Assembly (NCBI RefSeq): GCF_015234215.1 | Contig: NZ_JADEKP010000003.1 | Location: 1-64,000, forward strand | Direction: 5' to 3' | DNA from: Clostridium chrysemydis | GTDB taxonomy: Bacteria; Bacillota; Clostridia; Clostridiales; Clostridiaceae | DNA: 64,000 nt | Part shown: one piece after another, positions 63,729 through 64,000 of the stretch | How the letters are laid out: each line of letters begins with the position of its first letter | Numbering within the stretch: position 1 is the first letter of the stretch | The notes under the pieces: model-generated | Database searches by the model: none | Told to the model about the DNA's origin: nothing | Seen by the model: only the letters and a program-made list of their open reading frames with translations | Made by a program: the position numbers and the translations under genes

Positions 63729-64000
63729 AATCTTTCCCCCTTGCTCTGTCTACAGCCTTTTCGATGCATCTATAGGATAAAACTTCTATTAAATGTTCTT
63801 TATATTCTTTTGAGGCATTCCAAAAGTCTATTGCATGTGATGATTTTAAGGCAGTCTCGCCTAAAAGTTTCATATTTTCATCTGTGATTTCCATACCTCT
63901 TGCTAAATTTTCAGAAGTTTCGCACCTAAGTGGAGTAGGGCCCGAAACCCCTAAACCTATACGTAAATCCTTAAATTTATCATCCTCAATTTCGAGTACT
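63718..64000 (-). CDS. xdhB: Second molybdenum hydroxylase FAD-binding subunit, C-terminal part
   Basis: The last 93 codons are visible; the rest lies beyond the right edge. Readable are the RIGLGVSGPTPLRCETSE strand of the flavoprotein C-terminal domain and the end helix SKEYKEHLIEVLSYRCIEKAVDRARG. These match XdhB of the E. coli type (the RxxLxxVLxxRAI pattern before the end). It overlaps the following 2Fe-2S gene by 11 bases. Order FAD then Fe-S differs only in orientation from the cluster at 9.3-12.8 kb. Confidence 0.85.
   Translation of the reverse strand, partial: VLEIEDDKFKDLRIGLGVSGPTPLRCETSENLARGMEITDENMKLLGETALKSSHAIDFWNASKEYKEHLIEVLSYRCIEKAVDRARGKDYEL

Overview
The window is strongly AT-rich, codes densely on both strands, uses AGGAGG-type ribosome binding sites with frequent TTG/GTG starts, and separates most transcription units with stem-loop terminators. 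Together with AsrABC sulfite reductase, DUF4003, a LicT-controlled beta-glucoside PTS and an N-glycan-degrading set (GH85, GH38, GH125), this points to a low-GC anaerobic Firmicute, most likely Clostridium sensu stricto (C. perfringens-like content). The species cannot be fixed from the sequence alone. No rRNA, tRNA or CRISPR array was found.

Layout. 1-5.2 kb: acetyltransferase, secreted hypothetical, DHA2 drug exporter, MATE exporter. 5.2-8.6 kb: radical SAM protein, a coupled DUF3990/DUF3791-like pair (possible ADP-ribosylation toxin-antitoxin module) and an IS1595-like transposase whose catalytic residues look lost. 9-13.4 kb: a molybdenum hydroxylase operon with a separately promoted guanine deaminase (guanine to xanthine to urate). 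A second, divergent hydroxylase cluster begins at the right edge (63.3-64 kb). 13.5-16.7 kb: secreted matrixin-like protease with a membrane-tethered partner, a RibD/DHFR-like protein and a FliB-like protein. 16.7-19.5 kb: GH85 endoglycosidase lipoprotein. 19.8-28.7 kb: MscL, MFS, ferritin, two peptidoglycan amidases, an MNT/HEPN pair, DUF4003, HEAT-repeat and Gfo/Idh proteins. 28.8-35.6 kb: orphan LytTR regulator, a cysteine-phosphatase/GxGYxYP fusion and several small membrane proteins and lipoproteins.

35.8-42 kb is an operon of PTS IIC, GH38, RpiR regulator and GH125. With the GH85 lipoprotein it forms a plausible host N-glycan route: GH85 releases the glycan outside, the PTS imports fragments and the mannosidases trim them. 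CcpA-like cre sites lie before both units. 43-46 kb is asrABC. 46.6-50.6 kb holds a TipA-type MerR regulator with a textbook 19-bp-spacer promoter, an orphan EIIB-like protein, and an APC exchanger/aminotransferase pair behind a leader with a 17-bp stem. 52.2-56.7 kb is a LicT-IIBCA-GH1 operon with two RAT antiterminator/terminator switches.

57-63.2 kb holds small membrane proteins and an H-NOX/methyl-accepting protein that keeps every signature residue of the O2-binding H-NOX class. It also holds a cluster in which two paralogous C-terminally anchored proteins (sharing GPGCYLSNPMFF) flank an SdpI-like protein and an ECF sigma factor. The second paralog overlaps the sigma gene by 4 bp and is a candidate novel anti-sigma factor. 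This cluster, the DUF3990 pair and the protease/partner pair are the best candidates here for undescribed systems.
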